From Afipia sp. (GTDB lineage Bacteria > Pseudomonadota > Alphaproteobacteria > Rhizobiales > Xanthobacteraceae): a DNA stretch of 40,523 bases. Where the stretch lies: assembly GCA_030652315.1 (NCBI GenBank), contig JAUSAX010000102.1:1-40523 (forward strand), in the 5' to 3' direction. This document shows positions 1-7,964 of the stretch, in pieces (the first letter of the stretch is position 1; every line of letters starts with the position of its first letter). The position numbers and the translations under genes were made by a program. Under the pieces are notes generated by a model. The model worked only from the letters and a program-made list of their open reading frames with translations, did not search any database and was not told the origin of the DNA.

Positions 1-143
1 GTCACCGTCCGGGCCAACTACGTGGCTCTGCCGTTCGCGGCTGGACGCGGCGAGGATGAAGGCGGCGAAAGCCGGCCGGATCGGGACGTGAAAGCGTCCG
101 TCCTCACCCGGAAGTACGGTCCCCTCGCCCAAAATCGCCGCGA

Positions 144-240
144 ATGGAGCGCCGTGAGGCGATGCGCTTCCGGAGGTTCATCGTGTCGCAAGCGATGCCG
201 GAAGCGAAACGATACCAAGGTGCGCCTCGCGGCGCTCCAT
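144..240. repeat. Long hairpin-forming palindromic element, copy 1
   Basis: Bases 144-161 and 223-240 are inverted repeats of 18 bases with one mismatch (core TGGAGCGCCG). Nested inside are a perfect 9-base pair of arms (165-173 with 198-206) and a 5-base pair (179-183 with 193-197), so nearly the whole 97-base element can fold into one interrupted hairpin. The same outer arm recurs at 37594-37732, also as an inverted pair, which marks this as a dispersed family. It carries no recognisable gene. Confidence 0.7.
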
Positions 241-413
241 GCCCCTCACCTTTTAAAGGGGCGCGAACGAGGCAAGCCTCGCGCAATTAAAGCGCGGGAG
301 CGAATGCGCGCGCCTTCCATTGGCGCGAATGGGGCACGCCCCACACGCGCACGCTGTTTGAAAATTGAATCAGGAACGTCGAAGTGATGCACGCTATCGC
401 AACGCCCACGATC

Positions 414-503
414 GTCATCACCGGGCTTGTCCCGGTGATCCACGTCTTCTCTTCGTTGAAGTAAAAGCAAGTCGTGGATGGCCGGGTCAAGCCCGGCCAT
501 GAC
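414..503. repeat. Double-hairpin intergenic repeat
   Basis: Two hairpins lie in one unit. The first is 417-425 with 431-439 (9 bp, loop CTTGT); the second is 478-486 with 492-500 (9 bp, loop TCAAG). They are held by an inner stem, CCACG 440-444 with CGTGG 473-477, and an outer one, GTCAT 414-418 with ATGAC 499-503. The form is of the palindromic intergenic repeat type common in Bradyrhizobiaceae. A related half-unit is at 33775-33799. Confidence 0.7.
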
Positions 504-589
504 GGACCGCAAATCAGGTGCAGTGCTCGCTACACACTCAATCGTTCGCCCGGCCTTCTCCGGGACGACATGGAGCACGCGCTAAAGCC

Positions 590-2251
590 TCACCGCTGCA
601 CGCGGATGCCGAGCATCACCACCGTCGATGCTGAGTTCGCGCCGGTGACCGAACTGTCCAGCCAGTCGTGACGCACCTGCGCCTTGAGCTGGAACGTGCG
701 CGACAGCTTGTAGACCAGATCGCCCTCCACGAAGTAGCGCTTGTCGAAGCGCGTGCCGTCGTAATCCGAGGTGCCCATGCCGACCTTCGCGGTGCCGATC
801 AGCCAGCGGCGAAATGCGTGATCCACCTGCAGCGCGTAATCGCGGGAGATCACACCGGAAACGCCGGCCAGGGTGGTCTCGTCGATGGATGACGTCGCGG
901 CCAGCCGCACCGTGGTCAGCCCGGATGCGGTCCAGATCAGCGACGCGCTGGTCAAGAGGCCCTTCATGTCAGTGAGGCGCGGGTCCTGATAGGTGCGCAG
1001 CGAATAGCCGACCGCGGCTTCGCCGGTCAGCAGCCGCGAGAATTCGAACGTGGTGCCAGCCTTCACATAGCCGCCGTTGGAATCGCGCTGATAGCCGGAC
1101 CGGTCGAACTTCACGTCGTGCAGCCGGGTGTTGGCGGCGAATTCGCCGAACGGCTTGAGGCCGGGCATCAGGTCGTAGCTGACGCGCGCGAGCCCACCGA
1201 ACTGGTTGTAGTTGCGGTCGTCGTTGGTGGTGCTCGTACCGTCGGTGAGCATCGACTGCTGATACGTCGTGCGATCGGCGAGACCCGCGACCGAAACCTG
1301 CAGGCGGTTGAAATCGTGCTCGATGCCCGCGGTGCCGCCGATCGCCGTCGCCAGCGGGTATTTCGTGAGGCCGGCCTGAATGTTGGGCGAGCCGGGATTG
1401 TCGGTGAAAACCCGCATCCGCAGTTCGGTGTTGATGCGGGTGTCGCGCGTGACGTCGATGCGGCCGTTGATCCTGCCGTTGAAATTCGGCGCGTTGATGC
1501 TGGTCGGTACTGACGAGGGTCCGTTGATGCCCGGCGGAAATGTCGTGCCGTAGCCGGTGAACGAGCCGCGCAGATCGGCGATCAGCGAATGGCGCTCCCA
1601 GTCGGATGCGATCAGCAACTCCGGCGCCACCCTGTAGAATGCCGATCCCTTCGGCTGGTTCATACGGCCGGGATTGTTGTCGTATCCGCCCCAGAGTTCG
1701 ACCGCTGCCTTGGTCAGAAACGCGCCGCTGTGGAAGCCGACATTGGCGAACGGGTCGTCGTCGGGTTTCAGGCGACGGCGCGCCGGCTGGCCGGGAAGTG
1801 TGCCGGCGACCGACGGCGACACCGGGGCGGCGACGCGCGCGCGCGATGCGGATGGCGACGGGTTGCCTGGACCGACGATCTTCGGCTTCGGTGCGCCGGG
1901 ATAAAGCTTCGGCTTCCTGCGCACCCGATTAAGCGAATCGAAGCCGTTGTCCGATGCGCCGGACGCGGGCGGAATACCATAGGTCGGGATCGCGCCGATC
2001 CGCGACGGCGCAGGCGGATCGCGCCTCAACGAGTCATCGTCAGCCGTAGTCTGCGCAGTCCGGCGCAGCAGCGACTGGTCGCGCGGAGCAAACCCGCCCT
2101 GCGCGGGACTCAGCATGTCGGGCGTGAGCGACTGCGCGAATGCGGTTGAGGGGTGGCACAGGGCCAGCAGGACGCACACCGGCAGCGCACGCCATTCGGG
2201 CGCACGCCAGCGATGGTCCCACAACCGGACAGGTTGCTGCGAGCCTTGCAC
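590..2251 (-). CDS. Outer membrane beta-barrel protein
   Basis: Predicted beta-barrel outer membrane protein of 553 residues; it resembles the putative beta-barrel porin 2 group common in Bradyrhizobium relatives. The N-terminus has an arginine-containing stretch, a hydrophobic segment (about residues 21-38) and an A-F-A-Q signal-peptidase-like site near residue 40. Residues 40-160 are Pro/Arg-rich and probably disordered. From about 170 onward alternating aromatic/polar strands dominate, ending in the short segment MLGIRVQR. The start is GTG at 2251; GGGAG lies about 11 bases upstream, slightly far, so the true start could be a little downstream. It diverges from the kdsD-like gene across about 250 bases. 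Transported substrate and exact function are unknown. Confidence 0.75.
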   Translation of the reverse strand: MQGSQQPVRLWDHRWRAPEWRALPVCVLLALCHPSTAFAQSLTPDMLSPAQGGFAPRDQSLLRRTAQTTADDDSLRRDPPAPSRIGAIPTYGIPPASGASDNGFDSLNRVRRKPKLYPGAPKPKIVGPGNPSPSASRARVAAPVSPSVAGTLPGQPARRRLKPDDDPFANVGFHSGAFLTKAAVELWGGYDNNPGRMNQPKGSAFYRVAPELLIASDWERHSLIADLRGSFTGYGTTFPPGINGPSSVPTSINAPNFNGRINGRIDVTRDTRINTELRMRVFTDNPGSPNIQAGLTKYPLATAIGGTAGIEHDFNRLQVSVAGLADRTTYQQSMLTDGTSTTNDDRNYNQFGGLARVSYDLMPGLKPFGEFAANTRLHDVKFDRSGYQRDSNGGYVKAGTTFEFSRLLTGEAAVGYSLRTYQDPRLTDMKGLLTSASLIWTASGLTTVRLAATSSIDETTLAGVSGVISRDYALQVDHAFRRWLIGTAKVGMGTSDYDGTRFDKRYFVEGDLVYKLSRTFQLKAQVRHDWLDSSVTGANSASTVVMLGIRVQR

Positions 2252-2500
2252 TTTTCACTCATCTCCCGGCCCCCGAAAGCCACTTGGGGCCGCGCCGGAA
2301 AACCAAACAACTTCAGACAATTGCGGAAGGAACGCCGCCGCCCGGCGCTGGAACAACGCCGTTAACAGAGTTAAAACAATTATGGTTAACGCCCCGTTGC
2401 GAGGGCCGGAGCGCGTCGCGTCAGCGGCTTCGATGTGCTAGGTAAATCCTCCGGGTCGCAGCACGCACGGCGCTCCCTCCCCGCTCAATTGGAACCTGTT

Positions 2501-3514
2501 ATGGCCAGCTCAACATCGCGGACAGCGACCCCTTCCGCGACCCGCACCGCGTCGGCTGCGATCGAATCCGCTCTGCGCACGCTCGATGCCGAAGCCAGCG
2601 GCGTCACCGCGCTGGCGAATGCGCTTCAATCAGACCTCGGGCCTGCGTTCGACGCTGCCGTCGCGCGCATTCGCGAGGCCAAGGGCCGCCTGATCGTGAC
2701 GGGGCTCGGCAAGTCCGGCCACATCGGTAAGAAAATGGCGGCGACCTTCGCCTCCACCGGCACCCCCGCCTTCTTCGTTCACGCGGCGGAAGCCAGCCAC
2801 GGCGACATCGGCATGATCACCGGCGACGATGTCATCATGGCGCTGTCGTGGTCCGGCGAGACCGCCGAACTGAAGAACCTGATCAATTACTCGCGCCGCT
2901 TCCGCATCGGACTGATCGCGGTGACCTCGGAGGCAGACTCCACGCTGGGCGCCGCCGCCGACATCGTGCTGACACTGCCGAAGGTACGCGAGGCCTGCCC
3001 GCACAATCTCGCGCCGACGACGTCTTCGCTGATGCAACTCGCACTTGGCGACGCGCTTGCCGTCGCGCTGCTCGAGAGCCGCGGTTTTACCGCGCTCGAT
3101 TTCAGCGCGCTGCATCCCTCGGGCAAACTGGGCGCGATGCTGAAATTCGTGCGCGACCTGATGCACAAGGACGCTGCCGTGCCGGTCAAGCCGCTCGGCA
3201 CGAAGATGTCCGACGCGCTGGTGGAGATGACATCGAAAGGCTTCGGCTGCGTAGGCATTATCGATGCACGCGGCGAAATCGCCGGCATCGTCACCGACGG
3301 CGATTTGCGCCGTCACATGCGGCCCGACCTGATGACCGTCAGCGTCGATGAGGTGATGACGAAAAATCCGAAGACCATCAGCCCGGACCTGCTCGCCAGC
3401 GAGGCGCTGGAAATCCTCAATACCTCAAAGATCACCGCGCTGATCGTCACCGACGGAAAGAAACCGGTCGGCATCGTGCACCTGCACGACATCCTGCGAG
3501 CAGGCGTGGCCTAG
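2501..3514 (+). CDS. kdsD: Arabinose-5-phosphate isomerase, KdsD/KpsF family
   Basis: Cytoplasmic isomerase expected to convert ribulose 5-phosphate to arabinose 5-phosphate, the first step toward Kdo for lipopolysaccharide. The 337 residues give the usual family length. A SIS domain spans about 45-190, with the phosphosugar signature GLGKSGHIGKKMAATFASTG around 68-87 and the SWSGET loop near 117. HPSGKLG near 205 precedes two CBS domains (about 218-337), including DGDLRRHM. I chose ATG 2501 rather than an in-frame upstream start at 2435, because the extra 22 residues look non-coding. The first 20 residues are Ser/Thr/Ala-rich. KpsF and GutQ are closely related, so the symbol is a best fit. 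Confidence 0.88.
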   Translation: MASSTSRTATPSATRTASAAIESALRTLDAEASGVTALANALQSDLGPAFDAAVARIREAKGRLIVTGLGKSGHIGKKMAATFASTGTPAFFVHAAEASHGDIGMITGDDVIMALSWSGETAELKNLINYSRRFRIGLIAVTSEADSTLGAAADIVLTLPKVREACPHNLAPTTSSLMQLALGDALAVALLESRGFTALDFSALHPSGKLGAMLKFVRDLMHKDAAVPVKPLGTKMSDALVEMTSKGFGCVGIIDARGEIAGIVTDGDLRRHMRPDLMTVSVDEVMTKNPKTISPDLLASEALEILNTSKITALIVTDGKKPVGIVHLHDILRAGVA

Positions 3515-3522
3515 AAAAAAGC

Positions 3523-3966
3523 CTAAGCCGGCTCCACGCGCAGGCTCGCGCCGTCGGCATGGATGATCTTGACGCGGCTGCCGGACGGCGCATCCGGCCC
3601 CGAAACGCGCCAGATCGTGTCGTCGATCCGCACCGTGCCGACGCCATCGACAATCGGCTTCTCAAGCGTGAAGACCCGCCCGATCAGGCCTTCCACACGC
3701 TTGTTGAGAAACGGCTTATCGGTCGGACTTGCATTTCGCCCGGAGTAATATCGCCACAACGGCACCATCGCGATCGACAACGCCGCGAATATGATGATCT
3801 GCGCCTGCCACGACCAGGCTACGCCAAACGACAGCAACCCGACGATCAGCGCCGCAAGCCCAAGCCACAGCATGAACACGCCGGGCGCGAACGTCTCGAT
3901 CGCCATCAGCACGACGCTGAGGATCAGCCAGTTCCACGTCCCGAGTTTCGACAGAAGCTCTACCAT
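3523..3966 (-). CDS. NfeD-family membrane protein
   Basis: Short NfeD protein (147 residues), a membrane partner of SPFH/stomatin proteins. Two to three hydrophobic segments fill residues 10-75 (WLILSVVLMAIETFAPGVFM, then LAALIVGLLSFGVAW, then IIIFAALSIAMV). They are followed by a soluble C-terminal OB-fold-like domain (about 85-147) with the typical G-R-V-F-T-L and V-R-I-D-D-T-I-W-R-V runs. The start at 3966 lies 7 bases after the stop of the stomatin-like gene, so the two are almost certainly co-transcribed. It lacks the long ClpP-like protease domain of NfeD1b proteins. The gene ends 9 bases from the convergent kdsD-like gene. Confidence 0.85.
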   Translation of the reverse strand: MVELLSKLGTWNWLILSVVLMAIETFAPGVFMLWLGLAALIVGLLSFGVAWSWQAQIIIFAALSIAMVPLWRYYSGRNASPTDKPFLNKRVEGLIGRVFTLEKPIVDGVGTVRIDDTIWRVSGPDAPSGSRVKIIHADGASLRVEPA

Positions 3967-3973
3967 GACAATC

Positions 3974-4948
3974 TCATGATTTCGGATTGGTGTTCGGCAC
4001 GGTTGGCGGACGGCGCGGCGCGGAAGCCGATCCGCCCTCGCCGAATGTCGCCTTCGCAATCTCGGCGATACCACCGAGCGACGCCAGCATCCCGGTCGCT
4101 TCCATCGGCAGCATGATGATTTTCTGGTTCGGCGACTCAGCGAGTTGTCCGAATGCCTTGATGTACTTGTCGGCGATGAAGTAGTTCAGCGCGGCCACGT
4201 CGCCGCTGGCGATGGAGTTGCTGACCATTTCAGTGGCCTTGGCCTCTGCTTCAGCCGCACGCTCGCGCGCCTCGGCGTCGCGGAACGCTGCTTCCCTGCG
4301 GCCTTCAGCTTGCAGGATCTGCGCCTGCTTGGCACCCTCTGCGCGCAGGATTTCCGATTGCCGCTGGCCTTCAGCCTGAAGGATTTCCGCGCGCTTGACG
4401 CGTTCGGCTTTCATCTGGCGGCCCATCGCCTCGACCAGATCGGCGGGCGGCACGATGTCCTTGATCTCGATGCGGTTGACCTTGAGCCCCCACGGCGAAA
4501 CTGCAGCATCGACCACGCGCAGCAGCCGCTCGTTGATCTCGTCACGATGCGACAGCACTTGATCGAGATCCATCGACCCCATCACCGAACGGATGTTGGT
4601 CATCGTCAGCGTCACGATTGCCTGATTGAGGTTGGATACTTCGTAGCTCGCCTTGGCGGCATCGAACACCTGATAGAATGCAACACCGTCCACCGACACG
4701 GTGGCGTTGTCCCGGGTGATGACCTCCTGCTCAGGAATGTCGATCACCTGCTCCATCATGTTCACCTTGCGGCCAACACGATCGAAATACGGGATGATGA
4801 TGTTGAGGCCTGGACCCAGCGTGCGGGTGTACTTTCCGAACCGTTCGATGGTCCAGTCATAGCCCTGCGATACTGTTTTCACGCCGGCAAACAGCGTGAA
4901 AATGACAAGCAACACGAATGCAATCGCAAAAATATCGAAACCGGACAT
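3974..4948 (-). CDS. SPFH/stomatin-like membrane protease regulator (QmcA type)
   Basis: Membrane-anchored SPFH-domain protein of 324 residues, expected to form oligomeric membrane microdomain scaffolds. One N-terminal transmembrane segment (about 5-24) is followed by the SPFH/band-7 domain (about 25-190), including the family run [14 protein letters not shown] and [14 protein letters not shown]. An Ala/Glu-rich coiled coil (about 195-255) has repeated I-L-x-A-E-G units. The tail is Pro/Ser-rich. ATG 4948 is chosen because upstream in-frame sequence runs into the ferrochelatase gene and lacks family similarity. Together with the NfeD gene 7 bases downstream it forms the classic SPFH-NfeD pair, similar to QmcA-YbbK neighbours. 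The specific client is unknown. Confidence 0.88.
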   Translation of the reverse strand: MSGFDIFAIAFVLLVIFTLFAGVKTVSQGYDWTIERFGKYTRTLGPGLNIIIPYFDRVGRKVNMMEQVIDIPEQEVITRDNATVSVDGVAFYQVFDAAKASYEVSNLNQAIVTLTMTNIRSVMGSMDLDQVLSHRDEINERLLRVVDAAVSPWGLKVNRIEIKDIVPPADLVEAMGRQMKAERVKRAEILQAEGQRQSEILRAEGAKQAQILQAEGRREAAFRDAEARERAAEAEAKATEMVSNSIASGDVAALNYFIADKYIKAFGQLAESPNQKIIMLPMEATGMLASLGGIAEIAKATFGEGGSASAPRRPPTVPNTNPKS

Positions 4949-5076
4949 TGAAAACTCCCTGCGGACGAATCTGAGACGCGAGGCTTGGCACCAGTCTAGC
5001 ACGGGTGCACGACAGCCGCTCTGCTCTTGGTCGGTCGAGTAAGAAATACGGTTCAAACGGGGCCGCTGGCCAGTCG

Positions 5077-6114
5077 TTAAATCCAGCCTTGCAACTCGCG
5101 CAGGACAAGCTGGCGGATCACATCCATGCCCTCGTCGCTGTCGTTCAGGCATGGAATGGCCGAGAAATCCTGACCGCCGGCATGGTGGAAGATTTCGGCG
5201 TTCTCCTGAGCGATTTCTTCCAGCGTCTCGAGGCAGTCCGCCGAGAAGCCAGGTGTGACAACGGCAATTCGCCGCACGCCGTCCTTGGCAAGCTGTTCGA
5301 TGGTCTTGTCGGTATAGGGCTGAAGCCACTCCTGATACCCGAAGCGCGACTGAAACGTCAGCATCAGGCTCTTGTCGTCCAGCCCCATGCGCGCCCGCAG
5401 CGCCTCGATCGTCGCCACACACTGCGCCTGATAGGGATCGCCCTTGTCGATGTAGGACTGCGGCATGCCATGGAACGACGCGATGATCCGCTCGGGCTTG
5501 AACGACAGCGTTGCAAGATGCCGCTCGATGGAGATTGCAAGGGCGTCGATGTAACCCGGATCGTCATAATACGGCGGCGTGAAGCGAACCGTCGGTTGTG
5601 CGCGCATGTCCTTCAAAGCAATAGCGACCTTGTCGACCACTGTGGCCGAGGTCGAGGCCGAATATTGCGGATACAGCGGCATCACCAGAATACGGTCGCA
5701 GCCCTGCGCCATCAGCGCGTCGATGCGCGACTTGATCGACGGATTTCCGTAGCGCATCCCCCAATCCACGGTCACGTGCTTCTGATCGGCAATCGACGCC
5801 GCCAGCTTCTCAGCCTGCGCGCGTGTAATCGTTTTCAGCGGCGACTCGTTCCGCTCAGTATTCCAGATCTTGAGATAGTCCTTCGCCTTGCGGCTTGGGC
5901 GGATCACCAGAACGATCCCGTTGAGGATCAACTGCCAGATCAGCCCCTGATTTTCGATCACGCGCGGATCGGACAGGAACTCTCGAAGATAAACCCGGAC
6001 ACCTCGGGCGTCGGCAGTATCGGGCGTGCCGAGATTGACCAGCAACACACCGACACGTGAAGGCGCCGCCTGCGCGGCTGGCCGATGTGCATCGAGAGGA
6101 ATAACCGCTGTCAT
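5077..6114 (-). CDS. hemH: Ferrochelatase
   Basis: Terminal enzyme of heme synthesis; it inserts Fe(II) into protoporphyrin IX. The 345 residues fit the family. The N-terminal run [20 protein letters not shown] (21-40), the FHGMP motif with probable catalytic His215, the [18 protein letters not shown] run (about 265-281), and the late [17 protein letters not shown] signature (about 285-301) are all present. ATG 6114 is used; longer in-frame starts would overlap the upstream transporter gene in another frame. It follows the NicO transporter gene by 49 bases on the same strand, so it may share the transcript of the metal-related genes upstream. It is probably membrane-associated on the cytoplasmic side. 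Confidence 0.95.
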   Translation of the reverse strand: MTAVIPLDAHRPAAQAAPSRVGVLLVNLGTPDTADARGVRVYLREFLSDPRVIENQGLIWQLILNGIVLVIRPSRKAKDYLKIWNTERNESPLKTITRAQAEKLAASIADQKHVTVDWGMRYGNPSIKSRIDALMAQGCDRILVMPLYPQYSASTSATVVDKVAIALKDMRAQPTVRFTPPYYDDPGYIDALAISIERHLATLSFKPERIIASFHGMPQSYIDKGDPYQAQCVATIEALRARMGLDDKSLMLTFQSRFGYQEWLQPYTDKTIEQLAKDGVRRIAVVTPGFSADCLETLEEIAQENAEIFHHAGGQDFSAIPCLNDSDEGMDVIRQLVLRELQGWI

Positions 6115-6163
6115 GATGGGTCTGGCATCGCGCGTTGCCCGAATGTTGTCAAGGCGACGGCAA

Positions 6164-7291
6164 TCAGAAGCAGGTGACGCGTTCCGCGGCAATGTATCCC
6201 AGCAACAGGCCGACGCCGAACAGCAGCACCAGAGCGGCCGCGCCGAACTCAATGCCGCGCAGCAGGACCGCGCCGCCACCGTCGCGGCCGGCGGCCATGC
6301 GGGTGGCAAGCCCCTTTGCCGAAACCGCGATGACCGCAATAGCGGAAACAGTGATCGCAGTACCAAGCCCCATCAGTAGCGTCGCGGCGACGCCGGCCCA
6401 GAACAGGCCCTGCGCCAGCGCGAACACCAGCACCAGAATGGCCCCGGAACACGGCCGGATGCCGACCGTTAAAATGGCGCTCAATCCGCGCGACCAGCCT
6501 CCGGGACCGGCAAGCGCGCTCGGTTCCGGCCCGTGCGAATGCCCGCAATGTTCGTCGTGAACATGACCGGCGTGATCGTGGGCATGGTGATCATGTCCGT
6601 GATGGGCATGATCATGATGAACGTCACACGCGTGGGCGGCGTGCGAATGATCGTGCGTGTGACCGTGATGGTCATGACCATGAGCCATAGCCGGAGCCAA
6701 TTGCGACGCCGGTGCACCGCGCAGCGATCGCAAGGCGCGGACAAACCCACCGCCCTTGCTCCAGACCAGCCGCGCACCCAACGCCGCGATCAAGCCGTAG
6801 CTTGCGATCTCGATGACGCGCTCGGCGCTGCACATGGTCTTCGCAGTGGCGTTAAGCAGCCATGCTCCGATGCCGACGACCGCAATCGCCACCAGTGCCT
6901 GCATCAGGGCGGATGCGAACGACAGCACGATGCCGCGCTTCGCCGTTTCCTCGTTGGCGACGAGATAGGATGAGATCACCGCCTTGCCGTGACCCGGACC
7001 CGCCGCATGAAAAATGCCGTAGGCGAAGGAAATGCCGAGCAGCGCCCACACCGCACTGCCGTCGGTCTTGGCCGCACGAATGGTCGCGGACATCTGGCGA
7101 TAGAATTCGGATTGCTTGGCGAGCAGCCAGCCGACGATGCCGCCTGCTTGCGCATCAGGCACGGCGCCCTTCGGCGCGCCGAACGGATTCTGCGCCCAAG
7201 CGGCATGAAGCAGACCATCGGCGAGGCCAGCAGCAGCGAGCGCGATGAAACCGATCATCGCAATTCGCGTAAGCGACGGACGGAGCAGCAT
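6164..7291 (-). CDS. NicO-family nickel/cobalt transporter with His-rich loop
   Basis: Polytopic inner-membrane protein (375 residues) of the NicO/RcnA-like family, which moves Ni2+ or Co2+ (often efflux). An N-terminal signal-like segment (about 10-34, ending near A-W-A-Q) is followed by the family motif GPGHGKAVISSYL (about 118-130) and several transmembrane helices. A very His-rich cytoplasmic or periplasmic loop (about 203-258, repeated HDHxGH units and one CDVHHDH) separates the two halves. A second motif, GIRPCSGAILVLVFALAQGL, follows the loop. The start ATG at 7291 overlaps the stop of the DUF1007 gene (TGATG), implying translational coupling. Metal specificity and direction cannot be read from sequence. 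Confidence 0.85.
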   Translation of the reverse strand: MLLRPSLTRIAMIGFIALAAAGLADGLLHAAWAQNPFGAPKGAVPDAQAGGIVGWLLAKQSEFYRQMSATIRAAKTDGSAVWALLGISFAYGIFHAAGPGHGKAVISSYLVANEETAKRGIVLSFASALMQALVAIAVVGIGAWLLNATAKTMCSAERVIEIASYGLIAALGARLVWSKGGGFVRALRSLRGAPASQLAPAMAHGHDHHGHTHDHSHAAHACDVHHDHAHHGHDHHAHDHAGHVHDEHCGHSHGPEPSALAGPGGWSRGLSAILTVGIRPCSGAILVLVFALAQGLFWAGVAATLLMGLGTAITVSAIAVIAVSAKGLATRMAAGRDGGGAVLLRGIEFGAAALVLLFGVGLLLGYIAAERVTCF

Positions 7292-7947
7292 CAGGGGCAG
7301 TCCACCGTGATCTTGTTGGCGAACATGGCGCCGTAGTTCGAATTGTCGCCGTTCAGGAAGGTCTGCTCGTTCATGGCCTGGGCTTGCGTACTGCCGTCGC
7401 TCGGACGCTGGAACGCCAGCTTGCAGTTCGCCGGCGCACCGACCAGCACAACGGGATCTTTCTCATCCAGCTTGAAATCAATGAAGTAGGACGGATCGAA
7501 CACCTCAAGCGCCAGCGCCGGGGTTTTGACCGGCGTTTTGAACGGCAGCGTGAAGTGCAGCGTCAACGCGGCGTCCTTGTATTCGAGATAGTAGTCGACC
7601 GGGTCGTTGAACTTTTCTTTCTTCTGGCTTCCCGCAGCGCCGGTCTTGGCGAAGGTGAAGAAGGCGTAATCCTTGAGAGACTCAACGTTGGTCTGCGCCA
7701 GCGGCTTCAGTTCATCGCGGGTGTAGACGCCCTTCGTCTTGGTCTCGATCCCTTGCAGGGCATAGGTCGAGAACATGTCATCGAAGGTCCATGCGTGACG
7801 CACCCCGGTGATGGTGCCATCGGGCGCATAGACCAGTTGGCTCTTGGCGACGATCCAGACATGCGGATGCGCCTGCGCCACATTGGCGGTGGTGACCGCT
7901 AACAGAGCCACCGCGCATAGATATTGAACCAATCGACACATCGTCAT
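7291..7947 (-). CDS. DUF1007 periplasmic protein, partner of NicO transporter
   Basis: Secreted protein of 218 residues in the DUF1007 family. A signal peptide (about 1-26, cleavage after A-Q-A) leaves a mature N-terminus of HPHVWI, a metal-binding-looking run characteristic of this family. The rest is a predicted periplasmic beta-rich domain with runs such as YAPDGTITGVRHAWTFDD. DUF1007 genes commonly sit beside NicO-type transporters, and here the two overlap by one base. A role in delivering or removing metal at the periplasmic face is inferred. It starts 17 bases after the M3 peptidase gene, so the three may be one operon. An alternative start is ATG 7941. Confidence 0.85.
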   Translation of the reverse strand: MTMCRLVQYLCAVALLAVTTANVAQAHPHVWIVAKSQLVYAPDGTITGVRHAWTFDDMFSTYALQGIETKTKGVYTRDELKPLAQTNVESLKDYAFFTFAKTGAAGSQKKEKFNDPVDYYLEYKDAALTLHFTLPFKTPVKTPALALEVFDPSYFIDFKLDEKDPVVLVGAPANCKLAFQRPSDGSTQAQAMNEQTFLNGDNSNYGAMFANKITVDCP

Positions 7948-7964
7948 GGGACAAACTCGCTTGG

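Larger units (their letters stand above)
1..589. other. Gene-free stretch carrying repeats
   Basis: I find no convincing gene here. The open frames lack recognisable motifs and overlap palindromic sequence. The stretch holds the hairpin element at 144-240 and the double-hairpin element at 414-503. It lies downstream of the minus-strand outer membrane protein gene ending at 590, so its transcription may stop here. A gene cut off by the left edge of the window cannot be excluded. Confidence 0.55.

Noticed and set aside
22..387. Open frame on the plus strand at the left edge
   Set aside because: No known motif, arginine-rich composition typical of wrong-frame GC-rich sequence, and it crosses the palindromic element at 144-240.
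414..503. CRISPR-like repeat
   Set aside because: Only two hairpins of different sequence and no spacer array; it is an intergenic palindromic repeat.
2362..2390. Three TTAA runs that resemble CtrA-binding half-sites
   Set aside because: Spacings are 5 and 11 bases, not the 7 required by TTAA-N7-TTAA.
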